Shown: positions 16,701 to 23,717, counted from the stretch's first letter. The stretch is 29,539 nt of DNA from Streptomyces sp. NRRL F-5126 (GCF_000721265.1 NZ_JOFZ01000018.1:1-29539), one strand, 5' to 3'. Made by a program: numbers and translations. The notes: generated by a model not told the origin, from the sequence alone.

Positions 16701-17879
16701 TCCGTCCCGTCCTCGCCCGTCGACGCGCACACGAAGATCCCCGCCGGGCAGGACGGCCGGATCCTGCGGATCGCCGACCGCGCGTCGGACGGCTGGAAGG
16801 CGACCCTGGACGGCAAGCCGCTCGGCGCGACCACCGTCGACGGCTGGGCGCAGGGATTCACGCTGCCCGCGCAGGGCGGCAGGCTCGACCTCACGTACGA
16901 CGAACCGATCACGCACACCGCGTGGGTGTGGCTGCAGGGGCTGCTCGGACTCGTGCTGCTGGTGCTGGCCCTGCCGGGCCGCCGCAGCGACGTCGAGGAC
17001 GACCTGCCGGACGAGGCCCTGGCCGTCATCCCACCGGAGGCCCTGGAGGGCGACGGGCGCAGGGCACGCAGGCTGCGTGCCGCCGCAGAGGCGGAGGCCG
17101 CGGCGGCAGCGGCGCAGGACGCGCCGTCCGACGGTCCCGGCGGACCCGACGTGTACGAGGCGGGCGACCCGTACGAGACGCCCGGCGGCGCCGCGCAGGC
17201 CGCGCGCGCCGCCGAGGAGCAGGAGCCGCCGGCCCCCGGCAGCGAGCCGGGCGACGAGGAGGCCGAGGCCCAGGACCTCTACGGCGCCATCCCGCACCAG
17301 CAGCGCTACGCGGACGCGGACTGGGACACGGCGGGCGGCGGGTACGCGGGCGACGGCTACCCGCGGCAGGGGGACTACGCGCAGGCGGACTATCCGGGAC
17401 AGGCGGACTACGCGGGGGCCGGCGGCTACCCGCAGGGGAACTACCCGCAGGACCCGTACGGGCAGGGGAGCTACCCGCAGGGCGACTTCCCCGGGCAGGA
17501 CGACTACGCGCAGGACGGCTACGGGCAGCAGCAGTACGCGGCCGGCGGCCAGTACGACGACGGCGGCCAGTACGGGGACGGCGGCCAGTACGGGGACGGT
17601 CGGCAGTACCCGGACGGTCAGCAGTACGCGAACGGCCAGGCGTACGCGGATCCCGCCTACGGCGACCCGCAGCAGTTCGCGGCGCAACAGCAGTGGGGCT
17701 ACGGCGAGTACCAGGACCCGGCCCAGGCGGGCGCCCCGTACGACCCGGCCCGGTACGCCCCGTACGGCTACGACGCGCAGCAGCAGGACGGGCCGGACCC
17801 CGAACACCCGCGGCCGCGTGCCGACGGCGGGGACAGTGACCAGCAGCCGCAGCACCCGGACGGGAGCAGCAACCAGTGA
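13782..17879 (+). CDS. Large polytopic family 2 glycosyltransferase with Tyr/Gly/Gln-rich C-terminal tail
   Basis: 1365 residues. N-terminal GT2 domain (about 27-290): VTAVLVSHDGARWL (29-42), ADTGSADDS (62-70), LHDDC (149-153) giving the metal-binding DD, and RDDVDLCWR (251-259) in the catalytic-base position. A polytopic membrane region runs from about 448 to 816, followed by an extracytoplasmic domain (about 820-1045) and a last membrane helix (about 1047-1065). The remaining about 300 residues are predicted cytoplasmic. The first part is Ala/Glu-rich and the last about 190 (1176-1365) are extremely Tyr/Gly/Gln/Asp-rich with six tandem GGQYxD-type hexapeptides. It probably transfers a sugar to an envelope glycan or glycolipid; acceptor and donor are unknown. 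The ATG has GGAGGG about 12 nt upstream. Its TGA overlaps the next gene's GTG by 4 nt. Confidence 0.88.
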   Translation: MSATTAAFVPATAGGHAPATPPEYPRHVVTAVLVSHDGARWLPDALAGLAGQERPVQNVVAADTGSADDSARLLEQAFGSERVLHLARRSGFGTAVDEAVRTAPVLTPDDLPYLRRPSGWDPQTRTWHDEAYEMPELPHGEPVQWLWLLHDDCAPAPDALAELLRVADSDAYAAVVGPKLRGWYDRRQLLEVGVSIANSGRRWTGLDRREQDQGQHDQVRTVLSVSSAGMLIRRDVWDELGGFDRGLPLMRDDVDLCWRAHSAGHRVLVAPDAVLRHAEAAARERRTVDCVGRSATNPHRVDKAGAVYTMLVNARGAALPWVMLRLVVGTLLRTLGYLLAKAPVQAVDEVMGLSGTLLRPGRILGGRRKRAGATTDFSELRPLFPPPGATIRATVEQAAASLGAGGASDAETGGSRHGVVESGPGGEDADYMEIEQFARLKKLARRPGPVLFVVLLVFSIIACRALLSGGSLAGGALLPAPSHVSALWDRYADAWHTAGTGGTETAPPYLAILASLSFVFLGSTSLALTVLLVCSVPLAGVSAYFASRSLVPSRLLRAWAAVVYAFLPAVTGALATGRLGTAVLAILLPVAARAAVSAYGLRGTGRGTWRATWAYTFLLTVTTAFTPVVWPLSLVLALAVLALRRREITAYGPRVLAAVATPMVLLAPWSLTLLTSPRDFLREAGLDFGTGAASALDLLGMDPGGPKATGGLLMMGVVLAALAALLRHERSFAVRTAWAAALVALLFAVASDRDGWAGPATLVYAVALLAAALVGADGARLRVAEMSFGWRQPVAALIALLAAVAPLVAAFTWMATGAAGPLQRTDPSQVPAFVAEESTTSDQPRTLVLSGTSPGSVAYTLVRGEGSRLGDAELTRAAGDDPRLDKVVANLVAGSGADQTTQLRGFAVRYVLLRDGAPHDMSRVLDATPGLTRLSQLDGSELWRVDQQVSRVMIVPPSSSSQDGSTGDTAAPVSVPSSPVDAHTKIPAGQDGRILRIADRASDGWKATLDGKPLGATTVDGWAQGFTLPAQGGRLDLTYDEPITHTAWVWLQGLLGLVLLVLALPGRRSDVEDDLPDEALAVIPPEALEGDGRRARRLRAAAEAEAAAAAAQDAPSDGPGGPDVYEAGDPYETPGGAAQAARAAEEQEPPAPGSEPGDEEAEAQDLYGAIPHQQRYADADWDTAGGGYAGDGYPRQGDYAQADYPGQADYAGAGGYPQGNYPQDPYGQGSYPQGDFPGQDDYAQDGYGQQQYAAGGQYDDGGQYGDGGQYGDGRQYPDGQQYANGQAYADPAYGDPQQFAAQQQWGYGEYQDPAQAGAPYDPARYAPYGYDAQQQDGPDPEHPRPRADGGDSDQQPQHPDGSSNQ
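17544..17651 (+). repeat. Six tandem 18-bp units coding for GGQYxD-like hexapeptides
   Basis: Units start at 17544, 17562, 17580, 17598, 17616 and 17634. The second and third are identical; the others drift. Each encodes a hexapeptide around Gln-Tyr (GGQYDD, GGQYGD, GGQYGD, GRQYPD, GQQYAN, GQAYAD), residues about 1255-1290 of the glycosyltransferase. The repeat stays in frame, so it expands or contracts the tail without disrupting the gene. Confidence 0.85.
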
Positions 17880-19507
17880 ACCGTACGACCCTCTCCCTCG
17901 GCGCGGCCGTGGTCGCCCTCGCCGCGGTCACCGGGATCGCCTCCGTCACCTCGTCCGGCGGTGGCGGGACGGCGACGGCTGCCGCGGCGCCCAAGACGCT
18001 GCCCGTGCAGCGGTCGAGCGGTCTTTGCCCCTCGCCCGGCGACTCCCAGACCGCCGAGACCACCTACACGTCGTTCGCCCCGAAGGGCACCTCCGCCGCG
18101 GCGGACGGTGCCGGCGCCGCCGCGCTCGTACCGGCCGCGCCCGCGCCCACGCCGGGTGGCACGCCCTCCACGAGCAAGGGGTCCGGCGGGGACAAGGGCG
18201 GATCGAAGGACAAATCGAAGGACAAGAAGAGCTCCGAGGACAAGACGCCGAAGTCGTCCAAGTCCCCGTCGGCCGGGTCCTCGTCCTCCCCGTCCGCACC
18301 CGCGCAGAAGCCCGTCCTCTCCCTCAAGCAGCCCGGCACGCCCGTCACCGCGACCGCCCCCGACGACCCCACCGCGCTCGTCGGCACCGCGACCGGCGCG
18401 CTCGCCCCCGGCTGGACCACGCAGGAGACCACGACGGACGACGTCGGCACCGGGCGCGGCCTGGCCGCGCTGACGTGCACGGCGCCCGACACGGACTTCT
18501 GGCTGCCCGGCGCGAGCACCGCGTCGTCCAGGGAGGACTACGTCCACCTCACCAACCCCGACGACTCCACGGCCGTCGTGGACCTGCAGCTCTACGGCAA
18601 GAACGGCGTCATGAAGTCGGACACGGGCGAGGGCATCCCCGTACCGGCCCACTCCAGCGTCCCCGTCCTGCTCTCGACGCTGACCTCGCAGGCCGAGGAC
18701 GACGTCACGGTCCACGTGACGACACGCAGCGGCCGCGTCGGCGCCGCGCTGCGCGCGTCCGACGCGAAGACCGGCGGCGACTGGCTCGTACCGTCGGCCG
18801 ACCCGTCGCCCACGCTCGTCATGCCCGGCATTCCCGAGGACGCCTCCGACGTGCGCCTCGTGGTCTACGCTCCGGGCCAGAACGACGCCGACCTCGATCT
18901 GAAGCTGTCAGGACCGAGCGGCGGCATCGTGCCGGCCGGACACGAGTCCCTGCACGTCAAGTCGGGCATGACGGCCTCCGTCGACCTGGGGAACGTCACC
19001 CGGGGCGAGGCCGGGTCGCTGATCCTCAGCCCGTCGCAGAAGGGCGAGGCGACGCCCGTCGTCGCGGCGCTGCGGGTCACGCGCGGCAAGGGCGACGGGC
19101 AGGACATGGCCTTCATCCCGGCCACCGGGCCGGTGGCGTCACGCGCGACGGTCGCGGACAACCGCTCGAAGGGCTCCACACTGTCGCTCGTGGCGCCGGA
19201 CAAGGCGGCGCAGGTCAAGGTAACGGCGTCGGCGGGTTCCGACGGCGGGAAGCAGACGCAGAAGACGTACACCGTGAAGGCGGGCACGACGCTCGCCTTC
19301 ACCCCGCCGGTCCCGAGCGGCCTGAAAGGCTCCTACGCGCTGACGGTGCAGACCGTGTCGGGCGGACCGGTGTACGCGGCGCGTACCCTGTCGCAGCGGA
19401 AGAGCGGCATCTCGATGTTCACGGTCCAGACGCTCCCCGACGACCGGGGGACGGTCTCGGTGCCCCGGGCCCAGCAGGACCTGTCCATCCTGCAGGGCGA
19501 CGGTTAG
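17876..19507 (+). CDS. DUF5719 family secreted or membrane-anchored protein
   Basis: 543 residues. The N-terminus MNRTTLSLGAAVVALAAVTG is a signal peptide or signal anchor. A Ser/Lys/Asp/Pro-rich disordered spacer (about 75-155) separates it from a beta-rich region (about 160-535) that looks like two to three Ig/immunoglobulin-like sandwiches (DYVHLTNPDDSTAVVDLQLYGKN, then ALRVTRGKGDGQDMAFIPATGP). No catalytic motif is visible. The GTG start overlaps the glycosyltransferase stop (GTGA), so the two are translationally coupled and probably work together at the cell surface. The order glycosyltransferase-DUF5719 is, as I recall, conserved in actinomycetes. A GC-rich hairpin starts right at the stop codon. 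Confidence 0.85.
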   Translation: MNRTTLSLGAAVVALAAVTGIASVTSSGGGGTATAAAAPKTLPVQRSSGLCPSPGDSQTAETTYTSFAPKGTSAAADGAGAAALVPAAPAPTPGGTPSTSKGSGGDKGGSKDKSKDKKSSEDKTPKSSKSPSAGSSSSPSAPAQKPVLSLKQPGTPVTATAPDDPTALVGTATGALAPGWTTQETTTDDVGTGRGLAALTCTAPDTDFWLPGASTASSREDYVHLTNPDDSTAVVDLQLYGKNGVMKSDTGEGIPVPAHSSVPVLLSTLTSQAEDDVTVHVTTRSGRVGAALRASDAKTGGDWLVPSADPSPTLVMPGIPEDASDVRLVVYAPGQNDADLDLKLSGPSGGIVPAGHESLHVKSGMTASVDLGNVTRGEAGSLILSPSQKGEATPVVAALRVTRGKGDGQDMAFIPATGPVASRATVADNRSKGSTLSLVAPDKAAQVKVTASAGSDGGKQTQKTYTVKAGTTLAFTPPVPSGLKGSYALTVQTVSGGPVYAARTLSQRKSGISMFTVQTLPDDRGTVSVPRAQQDLSILQGDG

Positions 19508-19525
19508 CCGGCGGCGGCCGCCGGC
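19507..19525. terminator. GC-rich hairpin between convergent genes
   Basis: GCCGGCGGC (19507-19515) and GCCGCCGGC (19517-19525) form a near-perfect palindrome overlapping the DUF5719 stop codon. It lies 31 nt before the stop of the convergent zincin-like gene. No T-run is present; bidirectional termination is plausible. Confidence 0.5.
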
Positions 19526-19555
19526 CCACCGCCCCCGCCCGTACCCGGGGGCCGG

Positions 19556-19990
19556 CTACTCCTGCCCGTACCTGGGGTCGACGGACTCGGGCGCCAGCCC
19601 GAGGAGCTCGGCGACCTGCTCGACCACCACTTCGTGGACCAGCAGCGCCCGCTCGTCACGCCCCTTCGACCTGATCTCGACGGGCCGCCGGTAGACGAGG
19701 ATGCGCGCGGGCTGCCGCTTGCCGGCGGGCACGGATCGGCCGAGCGGCACCGACTCCTCCTGCGTGCCCGGCACGTCCATGACCACGAACTCGACGTCGG
19801 CCAGTTGCGGCCAGTGCCGTTCAAGACGGTCCACGGAGTCACGTACCAGGTCCTGGAACGTCTCGGCGCGGCTCGCGGAGAGCGGCACCTGCGGCGGGGC
19901 GACGGGGCCGCGCATCCCGCGGCCGTGGCGGTCGCGGCGGCGCGGCCTCGGCTCGGCCGGCTGCGGCGGCGGTACGGGGCTGTCCATCAC
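19556..19990 (-). CDS. Zincin_1 (PF06262-like) metallopeptidase-family protein with degenerate active site
   Basis: 144 residues (143 if the ATG at 19987 is used). After a Pro/Arg-rich head (1-40), the region 43-143 resembles the minimal zincin family: TFQDLVRDSVDRLERHWPQL, LGRS, ILVYRRPVEIRSKGRDERALLVHEVVVEQVAELLGL. At the place of HExxH the protein has HEVVVEQ (119-125): the first His-Glu is kept but the second zinc-binding His is Val123/Glu124. Peptidase activity is therefore doubtful. The start looks leaderless: TACGCT (minus strand, 19997-20002) ends 6 nt before the GTG at 19990, and no Shine-Dalgarno is visible. It converges with DUF5719 and diverges from DUF3499. Confidence 0.75.
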   Translation of the reverse strand: MMDSPVPPPQPAEPRPRRRDRHGRGMRGPVAPPQVPLSASRAETFQDLVRDSVDRLERHWPQLADVEFVVMDVPGTQEESVPLGRSVPAGKRQPARILVYRRPVEIRSKGRDERALLVHEVVVEQVAELLGLAPESVDPRYGQE

Positions 19991-20009
19991 TGACGCAGCG
20001 TACTTCCAC

Positions 20010-20042
20010 GTACGGACGGCGGCGCGGCACCGCCCTCCGTAC
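20010..20042. repeat. 13-bp inverted repeat in the zincin/DUF3499 divergent region
   Basis: GTACGGACGGCGG (20010-20022) and CCGCCCTCCGTAC (20030-20042) pair with a single mismatch around a 7-nt loop. It lies just upstream of the candidate minus-strand -10 at 19997-20002, where a -35 element would sit, so it may be an operator controlling the zincin gene. Confidence 0.5.
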
Positions 20043-20176
20043 GGCGCCCGGGGGGAGCGCCGGGCGAGCGCTGAGGGTCCCCTCGGACTGACAGAGAGTC
20101 AGCTGTGCGGGATCTCACAGGACGACACGGGCGGGTGACGTGCAGCTGAGTCGTCGCGGCCCGCTCAAGAGTGCGG

Positions 20177-20182
20177 TACCGT
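20177..20182 (+). promoter_or_regulatory. Candidate -10 of a leaderless DUF3499 transcript
   Basis: TACCGT (TANNNT) ends 8 nt before the GTG at 20191. A start 7-9 nt downstream of the hexamer would begin the mRNA at or within a base or two of the start codon. No clear -35 (TTGNNN) is present 17-18 bp upstream. Confidence 0.45.
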
Positions 20183-20190
20183 CCAACATC

Positions 20191-20568
20191 GTGAGCCCTG
20201 TACGTCGCTGTTCGCGCACCGCTTGCGGCCGCCCTGCCGTCGCGACGCTGACGTACGTCTACGCCGACTCGACGGCCGTCCTCGGCCCGCTCGCCACCTA
20301 TGCGGAACCTCACTGCTACGACCTGTGCGCGGAACACGGGGAGCGCCTGACCGCCCCGCGCGGCTGGGAGGTCGTACGCCTCACGGACGGCTCGGCCCCC
20401 GCCCGCCCCAGCGGCGACGATCTCGAGGCGCTGGCCGACGCGGTACGGGAGGCGGCACGCCCCCAGGAGCGCGCGGCCGAGGCCGGCGGCAAGGGCGCGC
20501 CCGGCGCCGATCCGATGGAGGTCGGCCGCAGGGGCCACCTGCGGGTCCTGCGCAGCCCCGAGCCCTGA
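20191..20568 (+). CDS. DUF3499 family small zinc-ribbon-like protein
   Basis: 125 residues from the GTG at 20191. Cysteines are spaced as a putative zinc site: RRCSRTACGRPA (Cys7, Cys12) and EPHCYDLCAEHGERL (Cys42, Cys46, with His41 and His49 nearby). The core (1-65) matches the actinobacterial DUF3499 family; the rest is an Ala/Glu/Gly-rich tail ending RVLRSPEP. Function is unknown. The chosen start has no ribosome site but a -10-like TACCGT immediately upstream, suggesting leaderless translation; an in-frame upstream GTG near 20140 is less likely. The phosphomannomutase gene follows 117 nt downstream in the same direction. Confidence 0.82.
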   Translation: MSPVRRCSRTACGRPAVATLTYVYADSTAVLGPLATYAEPHCYDLCAEHGERLTAPRGWEVVRLTDGSAPARPSGDDLEALADAVREAARPQERAAEAGGKGAPGADPMEVGRRGHLRVLRSPEP

Positions 20569-20615
20569 CCGGCGGCCGCCCGGGATCGCCCCGGGAGCGG
20601 CCGGAAGCCCGGCGG

Positions 20616-20621
20616 TACGGT
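20616..20621 (+). promoter_or_regulatory. Candidate -10 for the phosphomannomutase gene
   Basis: TACGGT (TANNNT) lies 64 nt upstream of the GTG at 20686. No good -35 is visible, so this is weak evidence for a promoter separate from DUF3499. Confidence 0.3.
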
Positions 20622-20685
20622 GAGCCGATCGCACCACGGAGCCGTTCGTCGCACGACGGCCCACGACCGACTCGGGAGACACCTC

Positions 20686-22056
20686 GTGGCTGATGCGGAT
20701 CTGTCCCAGCTGGTGAAGGCGTACGACGTGCGCGGGGTGTACCCGGACCAGCTCGACGAGGGGCTGGCGGAACTCTTCGGGGCGGCGTTCGCCGAGGTGA
20801 CGGCGGCACGCGAGATCGTCGTGGGACACGACATGCGCCCGTCCTCACCGGCTCTCGTGGAGGGCTTCGCCCGCGGCGCGGCGGCGCGCGGCGCGGACGC
20901 CACGGTGATCGGCCTGTGCTCGACGGACCAGCTGTACTACGCGTCGGGCGCGCTGGGCCTGCCGGGCGCGATGTTCACCGCGTCGCACAACCCGGCCCGC
21001 TACAACGGCATCAAGATGTGCCGGGCGGGTGCGGCGCCCGTCGGCCAGGACACCGGGCTGCGGGAGATCAGGGCGAGGGTCGAGGAGACCATGCGCAGCG
21101 GCCTCCCGGCGCCGCGGACGGCACCGCGGCCCGGCCGCGTCACGACCAAGGACACCCTGGCCTCGTACGCGGCGTACCTGCGCGGCCTGGTCGACCTGAG
21201 CGGGATCCGGCGCCTGAAGGTCGTCGTCGACGCGGGCAACGGCATGGCGGGACACACGGTGCCGACAGTCTTCGACGGACTCCCGCTCGACCTCGTCCCG
21301 ATGTACTTCGAGCTCGACGGCACCTTCCCCCACCACGAAGCCAACCCGCTCGACCCGAAGAACCTGGTCGACCTCCAGGCCCGGGTGCGTGCCGAGGGAG
21401 CCGACCTGGGCCTCGCCTTCGACGGCGACGCCGACCGCTGCTTCGTGGTCGACGAGCGGGGCGAGGGCGTATCGCCCTCCGCGATCACGGCGCTCGTCGC
21501 GGCCCGTGAACTGGCGAAGCAGCCGGGCGGAACGGTCATCCACAACCTGATCACGTCCTGGTCCGTGCCCGAGGTCGTGCGCGAACAGGGCGGCGTCCCC
21601 GTCCGCACGCGCGTGGGCCACTCGTTCATCAAGCAGGAGATGGCGCGCACCGGCGCGATCTTCGGGGGCGAGCACTCGGCGCACTACTACTTCAAGGACT
21701 TCTGGAACGCCGACACGGGCATGCTGGCCGCGCTGCACGTCCTGGCCGCCCTGGGAGGCCAGGATGCCCCGCTGTCGGCCCTGCTCGGCGTCTACCAGCG
21801 GTACGTGGGCTCCGGGGAGATCAACTCCGCGGTGGAGGACCAGCACGCGCGCACCGAGGCGGTGCGCGCGCTGTACACAGGCCGGGACGACGTGTCGTTC
21901 GACGACCTGGACGGGCTGACGGTGACGACCCGGGACTGGTGGCTGAACGTCCGGCCGTCCAACACGGAACCGCTGCTGCGCCTGAACGTGGAGGCGCGGG
22001 ACGAGGAGACGATGGCGGCGGTCAGGGACGAGGCCCTGAAAACGATCAGGGGATAA
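20686..22056 (+). CDS. manB: Phosphomannomutase / phosphoglucomutase (ManB, alpha-D-phosphohexomutase)
   Basis: 456 residues from the GTG at 20686, preceded by GGGAGA. It interconverts mannose-6-phosphate and mannose-1-phosphate in the cytoplasm via a phosphoserine. All four family signatures are present: active-site MFTASHNP with Ser100 (96-103), the Mg2+ loop AFDGDADR (244-251), the sugar-binding loop FGGEHSAH (326-333), and the phosphate-binding RPSNTEP near residue 430. VKAYDVRG (10-17) at the N-terminus is typical of bacterial PMM/PGM. Mannose preference is inferred from manA and the SIS gene downstream; glucose may also be used. Its stop is embedded in a short direct repeat (22042-22090). 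A 115-nt gap separates it from the Trm112-like gene. Confidence 0.95.
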   Translation: MADADLSQLVKAYDVRGVYPDQLDEGLAELFGAAFAEVTAAREIVVGHDMRPSSPALVEGFARGAAARGADATVIGLCSTDQLYYASGALGLPGAMFTASHNPARYNGIKMCRAGAAPVGQDTGLREIRARVEETMRSGLPAPRTAPRPGRVTTKDTLASYAAYLRGLVDLSGIRRLKVVVDAGNGMAGHTVPTVFDGLPLDLVPMYFELDGTFPHHEANPLDPKNLVDLQARVRAEGADLGLAFDGDADRCFVVDERGEGVSPSAITALVAARELAKQPGGTVIHNLITSWSVPEVVREQGGVPVRTRVGHSFIKQEMARTGAIFGGEHSAHYYFKDFWNADTGMLAALHVLAALGGQDAPLSALLGVYQRYVGSGEINSAVEDQHARTEAVRALYTGRDDVSFDDLDGLTVTTRDWWLNVRPSNTEPLLRLNVEARDEETMAAVRDEALKTIRG

Positions 22057-22090
22057 CGGCACCATCGGGGACAGCGGCACGATCAGGGGA
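22042..22090 (+). repeat. Direct repeats spanning the phosphomannomutase stop codon
   Basis: ACGATCAGGGGA occurs at 22042-22053 and 22079-22090, with a diverged copy ACCATCGGGGA at 22061-22071, so the spacing is about 18-19 bp. The first copy encodes the last residues (TIRG) and stop of ManB. It looks like a local tandem duplication past the gene end. Confidence 0.55.
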
Positions 22091-22130
22091 CGGACAGCCC
22101 GGGGACCGCGTTCCTCACGGCGCCTGCGGG

Positions 22131-22136
22131 TACGCT
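22131..22136 (+). promoter_or_regulatory. Candidate -10 for the Trm112-SIS gene pair
   Basis: TACGCT (TANNNT) lies 35 nt upstream of the ATG at 22172. No convincing -35 is present. Confidence 0.35.
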
Positions 22137-22171
22137 GACGTGGCCAGTCATCCAGCCCGAAGGGACCCCCC

Positions 22172-22354
22172 ATGCCGCTCGAAGCCGGCCTCCTGGAGAT
22201 CCTCGCCTGCCCGGCCTGCCACGCACCCCTCAGCGACCGGACCGGGGCCGAAGACCCCGAGCTGGTGTGCACGAACGAGGAATGCGGCCTCGCGTACCCG
22301 GTCAGGGACGAGATCCCCGTGCTCCTCGTCGACGAGGCACGCCGGCCGGCGTAA
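22172..22354 (+). CDS. Trm112 family small zinc-binding protein
   Basis: 60 residues. Four cysteines, CPAC (Cys13, Cys16) and CTNEEC (Cys33, Cys38), form the zinc site of the Trm112/UPF0434 family, and [16 protein letters not shown] (41-56) is its conserved C-terminal strand. In eukaryotes and archaea Trm112 activates several methyltransferases; bacterial partners are poorly known. No methyltransferase is adjacent here, so the partner would be elsewhere. ATG with GAAGGGA 5 nt upstream, an excellent ribosome site. The SIS gene starts 39 nt later, very likely in the same transcript. Confidence 0.9.
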   Translation: MPLEAGLLEILACPACHAPLSDRTGAEDPELVCTNEECGLAYPVRDEIPVLLVDEARRPA

Positions 22355-22392
22355 GCGGCGCCGACGCGCACAGACGGCCCGGAGGCCACACC

Positions 22393-23556
22393 ATGCTCGA
22401 CGAGTCGATGCTCGACGCCCCGGACGCCCTCGCGCGCGCCGACCACCGCGGCCTGCTGCGCGGCGCCGCCGAGGCCGGCGCCCGCGTCAGGACGGCTCTG
22501 CGGAACGCGGACGAGGCCGGCGTCGCGCGCCTCGCCCCCGAGGGGCGGCCGCGCTCCGTGCTGGTCGCCGGGTCCGGGGCCGCCGCGTCCGCCGTCGCCG
22601 ACCTGATCGGCGCGCTCGCCGGCGCGGTGGCGCCCGTCACGCGCCTGCGCCCGACCGGCGTCGCACCCGCCGCGGGCGCGCTGCGCTGGACGCTGCCGGG
22701 CTGGACGGGCGCCGTGGACCTGCTGCTCGTCGTCACCACCGACGGCGGCGAGCCCGGCCTCGGCCTGCTGGCCGAACAGGCGTACCGGCGCGGCTGCTCC
22801 GTCGTCGCCGTGGCGCCGCACCACTCGCCGCTCACGCGGACCGTGGACGGAGCGCGGGGCCTGCTCGTTCCGCTGGCCGTCGCCCCGGCGCACGAGTACG
22901 GCACCACGCCCCTCGCGGGGCAGGGGCCGCGTGACGAGGCCGTCCCGGCGGGCCCCGGCGCGCTGTGGGCCCTCTTCACCCCGCTGCTGGTGCTGCTCGA
23001 CCGCATCGGACTCATCGACGCGCCGCCCGAGACGGTGAACGCGCTCGCGGACCGCCTGGACCGCGTCGCCGAACGCTGCGGCCCGGCGATCGCCACGTAC
23101 AGCAACCCGGCGAAGACCCTCGCGGCGGAACTCGCCGACTCGCTGCCGCTGATCTGGAGCGAGGGCGTGGCCGCGGCTCCCGTCGGCCGCAGGTTCGCCA
23201 CCGCGCTCGCGGAGGTCACCGGCAGGCCCGCCCTCGCCGCTGACCTGCCCGAGGCGCTCCCCTCGCACGGCGCGCTGCTGCGCGGGGCGTTCGCCGCAGG
23301 CGCCGACCCCGACGACTTCTTCCGGGACCGTGTCGAGGATCCTGAGGCGCTGCACGCCCGTGTCGTGCTGCTGCGCGACCGTCCGGCCGACGGGCTCTCG
23401 GCGGCGCCCGCAGCCCGGGAGGCGGCCGAGGACCACGAGACGCCCCTCAGCGAACTGGAGCCGGAAGAGGGCGGCGCACTGGAAGCACTCGCGGAGCTGC
23501 TCGCCATCACCGACTTCACCGTCGCGTACATGGCACTGACGGCGAAGGACACGTGA
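22393..23556 (+). CDS. SIS-domain protein, phosphosugar isomerase-like (TobH-type)
   Basis: 387 residues from the ATG at 22393, which has GGAGG 7 nt upstream; longer in-frame starts overlap the Trm112 gene and are rejected. The layout matches bifunctional phosphoglucose/phosphomannose isomerases: a first SIS half with VLVAGSGAAASAVADLIGAL (56-75) and LLVVTTDGGEPGLGLLAE (111-128), then a second half with TYSNPAKTLAAELADSLPLIWSE and GRRFATALAEVTGRPA. Two key elements are changed: the usual SxSGxTxE phosphate loop reads TTDGGEPG, and the His-Asn-Glu catalytic motif expected near LPEALPSHGALL is absent. It ends in an acidic tail. Position between manB and manA, as in mycobacteria, ties it to mannose metabolism, perhaps as a sensor or non-catalytic partner (inference). 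Confidence 0.8.
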   Translation: MLDESMLDAPDALARADHRGLLRGAAEAGARVRTALRNADEAGVARLAPEGRPRSVLVAGSGAAASAVADLIGALAGAVAPVTRLRPTGVAPAAGALRWTLPGWTGAVDLLLVVTTDGGEPGLGLLAEQAYRRGCSVVAVAPHHSPLTRTVDGARGLLVPLAVAPAHEYGTTPLAGQGPRDEAVPAGPGALWALFTPLLVLLDRIGLIDAPPETVNALADRLDRVAERCGPAIATYSNPAKTLAAELADSLPLIWSEGVAAAPVGRRFATALAEVTGRPALAADLPEALPSHGALLRGAFAAGADPDDFFRDRVEDPEALHARVVLLRDRPADGLSAAPAAREAAEDHETPLSELEPEEGGALEALAELLAITDFTVAYMALTAKDT

Positions 23557-23688
23557 CGCCGCGTGGGCGGAGAACCCCGGCGCGGACGGGACGGTGAATG
23601 AGGCACCCGGGGTGCACAGGCGGGGACGCACGGGCATCTCGCGGGGCAGCTTGCTGTTTCCGTTCGGGCAGGATCGCAGTCTGTCCGG

Positions 23689-23717
23689 GCAATCGCGCGG
23701 CCCGATCGGGCGATTGC
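23689..23717. repeat. Nested dyad within the phased array
   Basis: GCAATCGC (23689-23696) and GCGATTGC (23710-23717) are exact complements, and the palindrome CCCGATCGGG (23701-23710) lies between them. The dyad spans two of the 21-bp phased boxes. Confidence 0.55.
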
